Assembly: GCF_003050835.1 (NCBI RefSeq)
Contig: NZ_QAOJ01000001.1
Span: 372,001 to 436,000, forward strand
Length of the DNA stretch: 64,000 nucleotides
From: Pseudomonas sp. GV071
GTDB lineage: Bacteria; Pseudomonadota; Gammaproteobacteria; Pseudomonadales; Pseudomonadaceae
Direction: 5' to 3'
Shown here piece by piece: positions 27,887 through 36,414 of the stretch. Position 1 is the first letter of the stretch; each line of letters opens with the position of its first letter. The position numbers and the translations under genes were made by a program. The notes under the pieces were generated by a model. It was not told the origin of the DNA. It saw only the letters and a program-made list of their open reading frames with translations, and made no database searches.

Positions 27887-29113
27887 ATGGATTTCGCTTA
27901 CTCCCCCAAGGTTCAAGAACTGCGCGAACGCGTTACCGCATTCATGGACGAATATGTCTATCCCGCCGAAGCGGTGTTCGAAGCCCAGGTGAACGAAGGT
28001 GATCGTTGGCAGCCGACCGCGATCATGGAAGAGCTGAAAGCCAAGGCCAAGAGCGCAGGGCTGTGGAACCTGTTTCTGCCGGAGTCGAAACTCGGCGCCG
28101 GCCTGACCAACATGGAATACGCCCCGCTGGCGGAAATCATGGGTCGCTCCTTGCTGGGTTCCGAGCCGTTCAACTGCTCGGCACCAGACACCGGCAACAT
28201 GGAAGTGTTGGTGCGTTATGCCAATGAAGAGCAGAAAAAGCGCTGGCTCGAGCCGCTGCTGGCTGGCGAGATCCGCTCCGCCTTCGCCATGACCGAGCCG
28301 GGTGTTGCCTCGTCCGACGCCACCAACATGGAAGCCCGTGCCGAGCGCGTGGGTGATGAGTGGGTGATCAACGGTCGCAAATGGTGGACGTCGGGCGCTT
28401 GCGACCCGCGCTGCAAAATCATGGTGTTCATGGGCCTGAGCAATCCGGATGGCCCGCGTCACCAACAACACTCGATGATTCTGGTGCCCGTCGACACCCC
28501 CGGGGTAAAAATTCTGCGTCCATTGCCGGTGTTCGGCTACGACGACGCCCCGCATGGTCACGCCGAAGTCCTCTTCGAAAACGTCCGCGTTCCTTACGAT
28601 CACGTGCTGCTGGGTGAGGGCCGTGGATTTGAAATCGCACAGGGTCGCCTTGGCCCGGGCCGTATCCACCACTGCATGCGCTCCATCGGCATGGCCGAGC
28701 GCGCCCTGGAGTTGATGTGCCAGCGTGCCGTCAGCCGCACTGCCTTCGGTAAGCCGCTGGCTCGCCTGGGTGGCAACGTCGACATCATTGCCGACTCGCG
28801 GATGGAGATCGACATGGCGCGCCTGCTGACCCTGAAAGCGGCGTACATGATGGATACCGTCGGCAACAAAGTAGCCAAAAGCGAAATCGCCCAGATCAAA
28901 GTCGTGGCGCCGAACGTGGCCCTGCGAGTGATCGACCGCGCTATCCAGATGCATGGCGGCGCCGGTGTTTCCAACGACACGCCGCTGGCCTACATGTATG
29001 CCATGCAACGTACCCTGCGCCTGGCCGATGGCCCGGACGAAGTGCACCGCGCAGCGATCGGCAAGTTCGAAATTGGCAAGCACATGCCCAAAGACATGCT
29101 GAAAAGCCACTAA
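27887..29113 (+). CDS. Acyl-CoA dehydrogenase (ACAD10/11-like)
   Basis: A 408-residue FAD enzyme that introduces a double bond into an acyl-CoA. It shows [26 protein letters not shown], the FAD-binding [52 protein letters not shown] and the C-terminal [16 protein letters not shown]. The GRIHHCMR and WWTSGA elements match the ACAD10/11 branch rather than IVD or FadE. The start at 27887 has AGAAGG 9 bp upstream. The chain-length preference is unknown. Control by the divergent LysR gene is likely. Confidence 0.92.
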   Translation: MDFAYSPKVQELRERVTAFMDEYVYPAEAVFEAQVNEGDRWQPTAIMEELKAKAKSAGLWNLFLPESKLGAGLTNMEYAPLAEIMGRSLLGSEPFNCSAPDTGNMEVLVRYANEEQKKRWLEPLLAGEIRSAFAMTEPGVASSDATNMEARAERVGDEWVINGRKWWTSGACDPRCKIMVFMGLSNPDGPRHQQHSMILVPVDTPGVKILRPLPVFGYDDAPHGHAEVLFENVRVPYDHVLLGEGRGFEIAQGRLGPGRIHHCMRSIGMAERALELMCQRAVSRTAFGKPLARLGGNVDIIADSRMEIDMARLLTLKAAYMMDTVGNKVAKSEIAQIKVVAPNVALRVIDRAIQMHGGAGVSNDTPLAYMYAMQRTLRLADGPDEVHRAAIGKFEIGKHMPKDMLKSH

Positions 29114-29128
29114 GGCTTAGCCTGTAAG

Positions 29129-29164
29129 AAAAAGCCCGCCCGGATAACCGCGGCGGGCTTTTTT
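29129..29164 (+). terminator. Terminator between acyl-CoA dehydrogenase and ppiC
   Basis: AAAAAGCCCGCC and GGCGGGCTTTTT form a strong stem, with T and A runs on both sides, so it can serve both convergent genes. Confidence 0.85.
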
Positions 29165-29184
29165 ACGTCTTCGAATCGGCGCGG

Positions 29185-29463
29185 TTAATCGCGGTAAAAC
29201 ACCTGCACCAGGTGATAGCCGAACTGGCTTTTCACCGGACCGTGCACGATGCGTAGTTCTTTCTTGAAGATCACTGAGTCGATGGACTTGACCATCTGCC
29301 CCGGGCGCACCTCACCCAAGTCGCCACCCTTTTTTCCAGAGGGGCAGGTCGAGTATTTCTTTGCCAGCACATCGAATGCCTCGCCCGCAGCGATACGCTT
29401 TTTCAATGCGGCGGCTTCGGCCTCGGTTTTCACCAGAATGTGGCGGGCCATTGCTTTTGCCAT
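29185..29463 (-). CDS. ppiC: Peptidyl-prolyl cis-trans isomerase PpiC (parvulin)
   Basis: A 92-residue single-domain parvulin that speeds proline isomerisation in the cytoplasm. It closely follows the E. coli PpiC pattern: ARHILVKTEAEA, FDVLAKKYSTCPSGKKGGDLGEVRPGQMV and QFGYHLVQVFYRD. The length equals E. coli PpiC (93 aa), and no signal peptide or chaperone domain is present. Confidence 0.95.
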   Translation of the reverse strand: MAKAMARHILVKTEAEAAALKKRIAAGEAFDVLAKKYSTCPSGKKGGDLGEVRPGQMVKSIDSVIFKKELRIVHGPVKSQFGYHLVQVFYRD

Positions 29464-29640
29464 GGGGGCTCCTACGAATTTCGTTAACTATTTTGCAGTT
29501 GCAAAGGTCGAGCTAAACGCTTGGGCCGCATAGTGTGCCAGTATTCGCGGCGTCGCAGAAATGGCGCCAATTAGCTGGCGAGTGTTTCCCTCACAGTGTC
29601 CTACCGTATTAATTCCACCGACTTAAAGGAGGCGTAGCCC

Positions 29641-30849
29641 ATGGACTTGAACCCGATGCTGAAAATTCTGGCCACCCAGGATGGTTCAGATCTCTACCTG
29701 TCCACCGGTGCGCCGCCCTGCGCCAAGTTCAACGGTGTGCTTAAACCACTCAGTGCCGAGCCGCTGAAGTCTGGCGAAATCGCCGCTGTGGCCGACTCGA
29801 TCATGGATTCGGCACAGAAAGTCGAGTTCGAGCGCGAGCTGGAAATGAACCTGGCGATCTCCCTGGCAGGCATCGGCCGCTTCCGCATCAACATCTTCAA
29901 ACAGCGCAACGAAGTATCGATCGTGGCGCGCAACATCAAGATGGAGATCCCCAAGTTCGAAGACTTGAAGCTGCCGGAAATTCTGCTGAAAACGGTAATG
30001 GAAAAGCGCGGCCTGGTGCTGTTCGTGGGTGGGACCGGTTCGGGCAAGTCCACCTCCCTGGCGGCGCTGATCGACTACCGCAACCGCAATAGCGGCGGCC
30101 ATATCATCACCATCGAAGACCCGGTGGAGTATGTGCATCGGCACAAGAAGTCGATCATCAACCAGCGCGAAGTGGGGGTGGACACCCGCAGTTTCCACGC
30201 TGCGCTGAAAAACACCCTGCGTCAGGCACCGGATGTGATTCTGATTGGCGAGATCCGCGACCGCGAAACCATGGAACACGCCCTGGCGTTTGCCGACACC
30301 GGCCACCTGGCGATCTCCACGTTGCACGCCAATAACGCCAACCAGGCGCTGGACCGCATCATCAACTTCTTCCCCGAAGAACGCCGCCCGCAGTTGCTCA
30401 ACGACCTGGGTAACAACCTTAAAGCGTTCGTTTCCCAGCGTCTGGTGAAAACCACCGACGGCAAACGTCGTGCTGCTGTTGAGGTGTTACTGGGCACGCC
30501 CACCGTGCGCGACTTGATCAAGCGCAGTGAGCTCAGTGAGATCAAGGAAATCATGGAGAAGTCGCGCAACCTGGGGATGCAGACCTTCGACCAGGCGCTG
30601 ATCGAGCTGGTCAACGAAGGGGCTATCGATGAAGAAGAGGCGGTGAAAAACGCCGACTCGGCCAACAACGTGCGTCTCAAGCTCAAACTCTACCGCGAAA
30701 CTCCGGCGGCCCCTGCAGCGCCGGTCGCAGCGCCTGTGGCGCCAGCGGCCAAGGCCGCCGACGCCGGCGATTGGAGTATGGAGTTGACCCTCGAAGATAT
30801 CGAGGAAGAGGCGCCACCGCCGGAAGACCCTGGCCGTCACGGCATCTGA
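29641..30849 (+). CDS. PilT/PilU-family type IV pilus ATPase (PilU-like paralogue)
   Basis: A 402-residue retraction-type ATPase. It has the N-terminal PAS-like region (DGSDLYLSTGAPP), Walker A GGTGSGKST (about residue 130), the Asp box IITIEDPVEY, Walker B LRQAPDVILIGEIRDRETM and the His box STLHANNANQAL. It is nearer to PilU than PilT (MEKRGLVLFVGGTG, FDQALIELV). The last 45 residues form a Pro/Ala-rich linker and an acidic tail (MELTLEDIEEEAPPPED) not usual in PilU. No other pilus genes are nearby. A strong site (AAGGAGG) sets the start. Confidence 0.88.
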   Translation: MDLNPMLKILATQDGSDLYLSTGAPPCAKFNGVLKPLSAEPLKSGEIAAVADSIMDSAQKVEFERELEMNLAISLAGIGRFRINIFKQRNEVSIVARNIKMEIPKFEDLKLPEILLKTVMEKRGLVLFVGGTGSGKSTSLAALIDYRNRNSGGHIITIEDPVEYVHRHKKSIINQREVGVDTRSFHAALKNTLRQAPDVILIGEIRDRETMEHALAFADTGHLAISTLHANNANQALDRIINFFPEERRPQLLNDLGNNLKAFVSQRLVKTTDGKRRAAVEVLLGTPTVRDLIKRSELSEIKEIMEKSRNLGMQTFDQALIELVNEGAIDEEEAVKNADSANNVRLKLKLYRETPAAPAAPVAAPVAPAAKAADAGDWSMELTLEDIEEEAPPPEDPGRHGI

Positions 30850-30855
30850 TTGTGC

Positions 30856-31590
30856 CTACGGGGGGTTAGGGCCCAGGTAACGGGTGGTGATGCGCTTGAT
30901 GCTGCCATCGGCGCGCATGGCTTCGACGGCTTTGCGCAGCGCCTGTACCAACGCCGCATCGCAGGTTTTCGAGCACGCCACGTACATGTCGGTCGCTGCC
31001 ATTTCCGGGCTCTTCAGCAGTGGCCGAGTGCTGGTGCGCGTCCAGTGGTACTGGCCTTCGGGTGCGGTGGTGAACCAGGCATCGATGCGGTTCAACTCCA
31101 GCAGTTTCAGTGGGTGATCGCCCAGTTGCAGGGAGTAAATCTGCTCGCGGCTGAACCCGTGGGCGCGGAGAATTTCTTCCTGGGCCGTGCCGATGCTGAC
31201 GCCGATGCGTTTATAGCGGGTGCGGGCTTCTTCGAAGCTCTGTACTGGTGTGTCGAAGGTGAAGAAGGCCCGTGGCAAGGGAAATACCGAAGCTGCCCAG
31301 GTGTATTTGTCTTCTCGTTCAGGGGTGCGTGACAGCGGTACCAGCAGCAGATTTTTACCCTCGCGCACGCGTTTCTGCGCGCGTAGCCAGGGTTCGGTCT
31401 TGATGGTCACCTGGTACCCGGCACGCTTCAGCGCTTCCAGTGCCACGTCACCGATCATGCCGTGGCCCATGGCGTCTTGCGCGGCAACCAGTGGCATGGC
31501 GTCGGGAATATAGAGGTCAACACTGGGCTGCTGGGCGAGGGCGCCGCAGGCGAATAGCCCGATTAGCAGGCCGGTAGGGGGGAGCCGCAT
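30856..31590 (-). CDS. Periplasmic substrate-binding protein, amino-acid-binding family 3-like
   Basis: A 244-residue exported protein. A signal peptide (MRLPPTGLLIGLFACGALAQ, about 20 residues) precedes a bilobed binding fold with VALEALKRAGYQVTIKTEPWLRAQ, RYKRIGVSIGTAQEEIL and LKLLELNRIDAWFTTAPEG. No ABC permease or ATPase genes adjoin it, so it may be an orphan receptor-like binding protein; the ligand is unknown. The start at 31590 is chosen because the longer frame adds 22 residues that spoil the signal peptide. Confidence 0.85.
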   Translation of the reverse strand: MRLPPTGLLIGLFACGALAQQPSVDLYIPDAMPLVAAQDAMGHGMIGDVALEALKRAGYQVTIKTEPWLRAQKRVREGKNLLLVPLSRTPEREDKYTWAASVFPLPRAFFTFDTPVQSFEEARTRYKRIGVSIGTAQEEILRAHGFSREQIYSLQLGDHPLKLLELNRIDAWFTTAPEGQYHWTRTSTRPLLKSPEMAATDMYVACSKTCDAALVQALRKAVEAMRADGSIKRITTRYLGPNPP

Positions 31591-31816
31591 GGCGGATTCC
31601 GTCGAGGGAGATGGAGGCAGTATAGGCGGTAGCCAGCATCGGGTGTTGTTGGTCATTATGACTTCTATGTGTCTCTATGACTCTTTTCTGTCTTGTGTCG
31701 TTTTGACACTAAATTTTTAACCTGTTGATTTATATAATAATAAAAGTTGGCACATATCCTGATATCTCTTGAGTACGGAAGGAAAGACTTCCCCACACTC
31801 AAGCGGAGAATGGATC

Positions 31817-32074
31817 ATGTTTACTTACCTGAGCAGCCCAAAAAACGTTCTGTGTATCTCCAACCAATTGCTGACCGGCGGCCTGGCGTTACTGCTGATC
31901 GGCGTGTTCGTCGCCTACGGCTACGAAGGCAGTTTGAATCTGCCGACCCTGGTGGCGGCCCATGCCGGGGTGATTCTTGGTCCGACCGCGCTGAAAATCG
32001 GTTATGTGATGCGCCTGATCGCGCACTACAACCTCAACAAAACTCAATCGGCTGTAGCTTGCGCCCGTGCGTAA
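31817..32074 (+). CDS. Small two-helix membrane protein (possibly PpyR-like)
   Basis: An 85-residue protein with two hydrophobic helices (NQLLTGGLALLLIGVFVAYG and LVAAHAGVILGPTALKIGYV). The start has GGAGA upstream (31804-31808). It resembles, from memory, the small Pseudomonas membrane protein annotated as transmembrane regulator PpyR, but I am not sure, so no symbol is given. Its last 31 bp overlap the convergent MFS gene. The upstream region (31657-31760) is unusually AT-rich and contains TTGACA and TATAAT-like boxes that are not well spaced. Confidence 0.7.
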   Translation: MFTYLSSPKNVLCISNQLLTGGLALLLIGVFVAYGYEGSLNLPTLVAAHAGVILGPTALKIGYVMRLIAHYNLNKTQSAVACARA

Positions 32075-33396
32075 GGGCGGCAGCTGCACGCCAGGGCCAG
32101 TAGCACCAAGCCCAACGCTACGGCAAAGCTCATATGCAGACCTGATGTCGCGGTCGCGCCCATGGCGGCGCTGATAAACACCGCCCCCAAGGCGGAGGCG
32201 CCGGTAATCAGACCCAGGTTGCGCGCCAGGTTGAGCAGGCCGGCGAGGGCGCCACGCTGATGGGTGCCGATCGAGGCCATTACCACGGTGTTGTTGGCTG
32301 TCTGAAACAGGGCGTAGCCCGCTGTCGTCACCAGCAACGGAACGAGATAGCCGCCCACACCCGTTGATTGTGGAAGCAGTGCCAAGGCCAGGCAGCCGCA
32401 GGCCATCAGCAGTAAACCCAAGCGAGTGATGCGGGCCGCGCCAAAACGCTCGGTGAGGTGACCCGCGGGTAGGCAACTCAGCGCTGCCATGGCGGGGCCG
32501 GCTGCCATGACCAAGCCAGTCAGCGCCGCGTTCAGGCCAAGCCCCTGGCTGAGGTAGAACGGGCCAACCACCAGGGTCGACATGATCACCGCAGCCACCA
32601 AGGCTGCCATGAGGAGTGCACGGCTGCGGGCGGTGTCGGCAAATAGCGACAGGTCGAGCAGTGGAAAGTGGGCGCGCCGCTGATGCCAGATAAACAGCGC
32701 TGAGCCGGCGGCGGCTGCTACCAGCAGCAGCGGCCTGAACGGTAGGGTGTGGGTCATCGCCAGCGCATAGGTTGCCAGCGTCAGGCTCAGGATGATCGTG
32801 CCCATGGCGTCGAAACCAGCCTGCTTTGCCGTCTGCGCCGCTGGCGCTAGGCAGCGCTGAGCGAGCAGGGCGGCGATCAGCCCCAACGGTACGCACAAGG
32901 CGAACAGCCAGCGCCAGCCAAGCCAGGCAATCAATACGCCACCCAGTGAAGGACCCAACGCTGTGCCCACAGCAGACAACGTGCCCAGCAAACCCATGGC
33001 GTGGCCGGTGCGCGCTTTGTCGACCGTGTCAGCCACCAGCGCCAACGGCAACGCCATCATCGCCGCTGCGCCTAGCCCTTGTAGAGCACGTGCAGCGATC
33101 AGCCAGCCAAGATTCGGCGCAGCTGCACAGCAGCCAGAGCCCAGGCTGAACAGCAGTAAACCGATCACCAGAACCCGCCTCCGACCGAAAAGATCGCCCA
33201 GACGACCGGCGCTGACAACCAATGTGGTGATGGTCAGCAGATAGGCCAGCACTACCCATTGCACGGCCGAGAGTGAGGTTTCAAACGCCGTCACCAGTGT
33301 CGGTAACGCCACATTGGCGATGCTGCTGCCGAGGGCCGAAAGCAGGGTGGCCAGGCCCAGGGTGAACAGGGCTTGGCGGTGGTTGAGGGCTGACAT
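32044..33396 (-). CDS. MFS transporter, DHA2-like drug/metabolite exporter
   Basis: A 450-residue inner membrane protein with 12 or more hydrophobic segments. The signature GRLGDLFGRRRVL between helices 2 and 3 and the antiporter motif GPSLGGVLIAWLGWRWLF (motif C) mark a proton-driven exporter. ATG at 33396 (MSALNHRQAL) is used. The substrate is unknown. It is divergent from a LysR regulator that probably controls it. Confidence 0.88.
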   Translation of the reverse strand: MSALNHRQALFTLGLATLLSALGSSIANVALPTLVTAFETSLSAVQWVVLAYLLTITTLVVSAGRLGDLFGRRRVLVIGLLLFSLGSGCCAAAPNLGWLIAARALQGLGAAAMMALPLALVADTVDKARTGHAMGLLGTLSAVGTALGPSLGGVLIAWLGWRWLFALCVPLGLIAALLAQRCLAPAAQTAKQAGFDAMGTIILSLTLATYALAMTHTLPFRPLLLVAAAAGSALFIWHQRRAHFPLLDLSLFADTARSRALLMAALVAAVIMSTLVVGPFYLSQGLGLNAALTGLVMAAGPAMAALSCLPAGHLTERFGAARITRLGLLLMACGCLALALLPQSTGVGGYLVPLLVTTAGYALFQTANNTVVMASIGTHQRGALAGLLNLARNLGLITGASALGAVFISAAMGATATSGLHMSFAVALGLVLLALACSCRPYARAQATAD

Positions 33397-33434
33397 GGGC
33401 GCTCCGCTTCTAAGGTGTTCGGGCACTTTAGGTG

Positions 33435-33483
33435 GGTGCAATACATGGCGGAAGACGCATGGGTTGCATAGTATTAGTGCACC
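33435..33483. promoter_or_regulatory. Possible LysR operator between MFS gene and regulator
   Basis: GGTGCAATAC (33435-33444) is partly mirrored by GTATTAGTGCACC (33471-33483), with a 2-bp insertion in one arm. It is centred in the 113-bp divergent gap. Confidence 0.35.
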
Positions 33484-33509
33484 AAACGCTCTATCTCGAT
33501 GAGGCGCCC

Positions 33510-34403
33510 ATGTCGCTGCCGGATTTGAATTTGCTGGTCACCCTGGATGCGTTGCTGGCCGAAGGCAGCGTGGCCGGCGCCGCGCAGCGCCTGCAGCTCA
33601 GCCCTTCGGCCATGAGTCGGGCCCTGGCACGGCTGCGCGAAACCACCGGCGACCCGCTGCTGGTGCGCGCTGGCCGCGGCTTGGTGCCGACGCCCCGGGC
33701 GCTGCAATTGCGTGAACAAGTGCGCGAGCTGGTGCAGAGCGCCGAGGCTGTGCTGCGGCCGGTGCAACAGGTGAACCTGCTGCAGTTGCAGCGCACTTTT
33801 ACCCTGCGTAACAGCGAAGGTTTCGTGGAAAACTTCGGCGCGGCGTTGTTTGCGCGATTGCGCCGAGAGGCGCCAGGCGTGCGGCTGCGTTTTAGGCCCA
33901 AACTCGACAAACACAGCACCTTGCTGCGTGACGGCGAGGTCGATCTGGAAACCACTGTGGTTGGGCCAGAAGCCAGCCCCGAGCTGATTACTCAGCGCTT
34001 GTTTCAAGACCGTTTTATCGGCGTGGTGCGTGCCGGTCATCCGCTTGGTACGGGCACGATCAGCGCCGCCCGGTATGTCGCTGCCCAGCATGTGCAGGTG
34101 GCGCGGCGCAGCCACAAGGTGGCGGTGGTGGATGAGGTCTTGCAGCAGATGGGGCTCGCCCGTGACATTCCGGCGATGGTGGGCGGGTTTGCCAGTGCCT
34201 TGGCTCTGGCTCGCAGCAGCGACCTGGTGGCAACCGTGCCGGAACGCCATAGCGGCGTGTTGCGCGATGGCATGTACAGCTTCGAGTTACCGCTGACGGT
34301 GCCGGAGTTTTCGGTGGCCATGCTTTGGCATCCGCGCCAGGACGCCGACCCGGCGCACCGTTGGCTGCGGGCCTGTGTGCGTGAGGTGTGTCAGGCGGAT
34401 TAA
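33510..34403 (+). CDS. LysR-family transcriptional regulator
   Basis: A 297-residue regulator. The N-terminal helix-turn-helix is GSVAGAAQRLQLSPSAMSRALARLRETTGDPLL, followed by a LysR effector domain. ATG at 33510 (MSLPDLNLLVTL) gives the normal N-terminus. It is divergent from the DHA2-like exporter, its likely target. Its stop overlaps the stop of the convergent TetR gene by 4 bp. Confidence 0.92.
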   Translation: MSLPDLNLLVTLDALLAEGSVAGAAQRLQLSPSAMSRALARLRETTGDPLLVRAGRGLVPTPRALQLREQVRELVQSAEAVLRPVQQVNLLQLQRTFTLRNSEGFVENFGAALFARLRREAPGVRLRFRPKLDKHSTLLRDGEVDLETTVVGPEASPELITQRLFQDRFIGVVRAGHPLGTGTISAARYVAAQHVQVARRSHKVAVVDEVLQQMGLARDIPAMVGGFASALALARSSDLVATVPERHSGVLRDGMYSFELPLTVPEFSVAMLWHPRQDADPAHRWLRACVREVCQAD

Positions 34404-34984
34404 ACGGGCAAGGGTGGCGGCACAATCAGGTCCACCAGCGCATCGGCGGTGGCTTGCAGGCGTTCGCTGTCGGGGTACAAGCGCTCGATCACCACGGTGC
34501 CGCGGGTAAGGGTGACCAGCAACCGCGCCGCATCGGCTATCGGCAATGCCAAGGGCTCAGTGGCTTGGCGCAGGCGCTCGGCCAGCAAGTTCTCCAGGCC
34601 GTCGACCATGCCCCGCAGCACGTCGCGAATCGGTTCGGCGCTGGCGTTTTCATCGACTGTGGTTTTCGTCGACAGGCAGCCACGGGCCGCCTCGCCGGAT
34701 TTCATCGAGGCAATGGCAAAGCTGAAGAAGGCCTTAAGCGCAGTGCGGGTATCAGCAGGTTTGAGGGTTTCGCAGGCCGCCGCCAGAAAACCTTGCTGGT
34801 AGCGGGCGAACACGGCGAGAAACAGGCCCTGCTTGTCGCCATAGGCGTTGTACAGCGAACCGCGCAGCACGCCGGTGGCCTCCGCCAGTTCCGGCATGGA
34901 GGTGGCCCCGTAGCCTTTGCGCCAGAAAACTTCCAGCGCGCGCTCCAGGGTTTGTTCTTCGTTGAATTGACGGATTCCGACCAT
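34400..34984 (-). CDS. TetR-family transcriptional regulator
   Basis: A 194-residue repressor. The N-terminal helix-turn-helix (LERALEVFWRKGYGATSMPELAEATGVLRGSLYNAYGDKQGLF) is strongly TetR, and the C-terminal ligand domain has CLSTKTTVDENAS, seen in the AcrR/TetR_C family near quinone- and drug-responsive regulators. It is divergent from a YbfB-like MFS gene; two similar 16-bp palindromes lie between them. The start has only a weak ribosome binding site. Confidence 0.9.
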   Translation of the reverse strand: MVGIRQFNEEQTLERALEVFWRKGYGATSMPELAEATGVLRGSLYNAYGDKQGLFLAVFARYQQGFLAAACETLKPADTRTALKAFFSFAIASMKSGEAARGCLSTKTTVDENASAEPIRDVLRGMVDGLENLLAERLRQATEPLALPIADAARLLVTLTRGTVVIERLYPDSERLQATADALVDLIVPPPLPV

Positions 34985-35004
34985 GGCGCTGATTTCAACC
35001 TTGT

Positions 35005-35079
35005 TTGACAGTGTTGTCAATATTGCCTTGACAGGCGCTCTGTTGCTCACAACACTAGCAAGCATGACAGGTATGTCAA
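35005..35079. promoter_or_regulatory. Twin operators for the TetR regulator
   Basis: TTGACAGTGTTGTCAA (35005-35020) and ATGACAGGTATGTCAA (35064-35079) share the form TGACA-N4-TGTCA. The right copy contains a minus-strand TTGACA with TAGTGT 16 bp on, facing the tetR gene. A third TTGACA at 35028-35033 faces the MFS gene. Confidence 0.7.
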
Positions 35080-35124
35080 AGATGGCGCGGACAGCCGATC
35101 AGCCTTTTGCCAAGCGAGCTCTGT

Positions 35125-36342
35125 ATGCCCAGTCCCCACAGCGTCACCCACGAAGACAGCCCCCGCCAACCCAGCGTGATGCACGCCATCATCGCCGGCC
35201 TGTGTGCCAGCCTGGTAGGTATCGGCCTGGCGCGATTTGCCTACACACCGTTGATTCCGTCTTTGATCGAGGCGCAGTGGTTTGCCGCCAACGATGTGAT
35301 GTACCTCGGCGCCGCCAACCTGGTGGGTTACCTCGCCGGTGCCCTCAGCGGGCGACCCATCGCCCGACGTTTGGGCGGGCCTTGGACGTTGCGGCTGATG
35401 ATGGCCCTGGCTTCGCTGGCGTTTCTGGCCTGTGCGTTTCCAGTGTCGGTGTTGTGGGTCTTCGCCTGGCGTTTCGTGTCCGGTCTGGCGGGCGGGGCAA
35501 TCATGGTGCTGGCGGCCACCAGCGTGCTGCCGTTTATTCCCGGCGCCCGCAAGGGGCTGGCCAGTGGCGCGATCTTCCTCGGGCTGGGTCTGGGTATAGC
35601 CGCTTCCGGCACCTTGGTGCCGCTGTTGCTCAACCTTGGCTTGCAGCAAACCTGGATCGGTTTGGGTGTGTTGTCGGCGCTGCTGACCGCCACCAGTTGG
35701 AGCGGCTGGCCGACGCTGCCAAGCACCCCTGCTGTGGAGGCGGCAGGCGCCGAAGGTAAAACCTCGTCGGCGATGAAACTGCTCTACGCCCAATACGCGC
35801 TGATGGCGGTGGCCCTGGTGCCGATGATGGTGTTCCTGGTGGACTACGTCGCCCGCGGTCTGCAATGGGGCGCGCATTGGGGCGCAATGGTCTGGGTGGT
35901 GTATGGCATTGGCGCGATTCTCGGGCCGATGGTCTACGGCGCTTTGGCCGACCGCATCGGCTTTGCCACCACCAGCCGCGTAGTCCTGGTTATCCAGGCC
36001 GTGGCGATTGCCTTGCTGGCGCTGAACCACAGCGTGCCGGCATTGGTGGTGGCGGTGTTGGTGATCGGCTCGTTTCCGCCGGGCATCGTGCCGGTCAACC
36101 TGGGGCGCATCCAGCACCTGCTGCCGGGTGACCTCGGCGCTCAAAACCATGCCTGGAGCCGCGCCACCACGGCGTTTGCGCTGTTTCAGGCACTGGCCGG
36201 CTACGCTTACTCATACTTGTACGCGGCCAGTGGCGGCAATTACACGCTGCTGTTTGGGATCGGTGGTGGGGCAGTGGTGTTGGCCTTGTTGTTGGACGTT
36301 ATCCGGCCGGCAGCGACACCGCGCGATCTGGTGCGGGCGTAA
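35125..36342 (+). CDS. YbfB/YjiJ-family MFS transporter
   Basis: A 405-residue transporter with about 12 membrane segments. The N-terminal GLCASLVGIGLARFAYTPLIP and the NLVGYLAGALSGRPIARRLG loop are typical of the YbfB/YjiJ group of the major facilitator superfamily. The substrate is unknown. ATG at 35125 follows a weak AGCGAG site. Regulation by the divergent TetR is likely, given the twin palindromes. Confidence 0.85.
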   Translation: MPSPHSVTHEDSPRQPSVMHAIIAGLCASLVGIGLARFAYTPLIPSLIEAQWFAANDVMYLGAANLVGYLAGALSGRPIARRLGGPWTLRLMMALASLAFLACAFPVSVLWVFAWRFVSGLAGGAIMVLAATSVLPFIPGARKGLASGAIFLGLGLGIAASGTLVPLLLNLGLQQTWIGLGVLSALLTATSWSGWPTLPSTPAVEAAGAEGKTSSAMKLLYAQYALMAVALVPMMVFLVDYVARGLQWGAHWGAMVWVVYGIGAILGPMVYGALADRIGFATTSRVVLVIQAVAIALLALNHSVPALVVAVLVIGSFPPGIVPVNLGRIQHLLPGDLGAQNHAWSRATTAFALFQALAGYAYSYLYAASGGNYTLLFGIGGGAVVLALLLDVIRPAATPRDLVRA

Positions 36343-36343
36343 T

Positions 36344-36377
36344 TTAAATTGCGTGCAATTTAATCGTTAGCTATCTT
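36344..36377 (+). promoter_or_regulatory. Promoter and OspR-type operator of the peroxidase operon
   Basis: TTAAATTGCGTGCAATTTAA at 36344-36363 is a palindrome with 9-bp perfect arms. TTGCGT (36349-36354) inside it is a -35 box exactly 17 bp from TATCTT (36372-36377), so a bound repressor would cover the promoter. Confidence 0.75.
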
Positions 36378-36414
36378 GTTTGCCGTCCCCATCACCTCTA
36401 TAGGAACAACTGCC

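Noticed and set aside
27857-29110. 417-codon minus-strand ORF opposite the acyl-CoA dehydrogenase
   Set aside because: Antisense shadow; the plus-strand gene has clear family motifs and a ribosome binding site.
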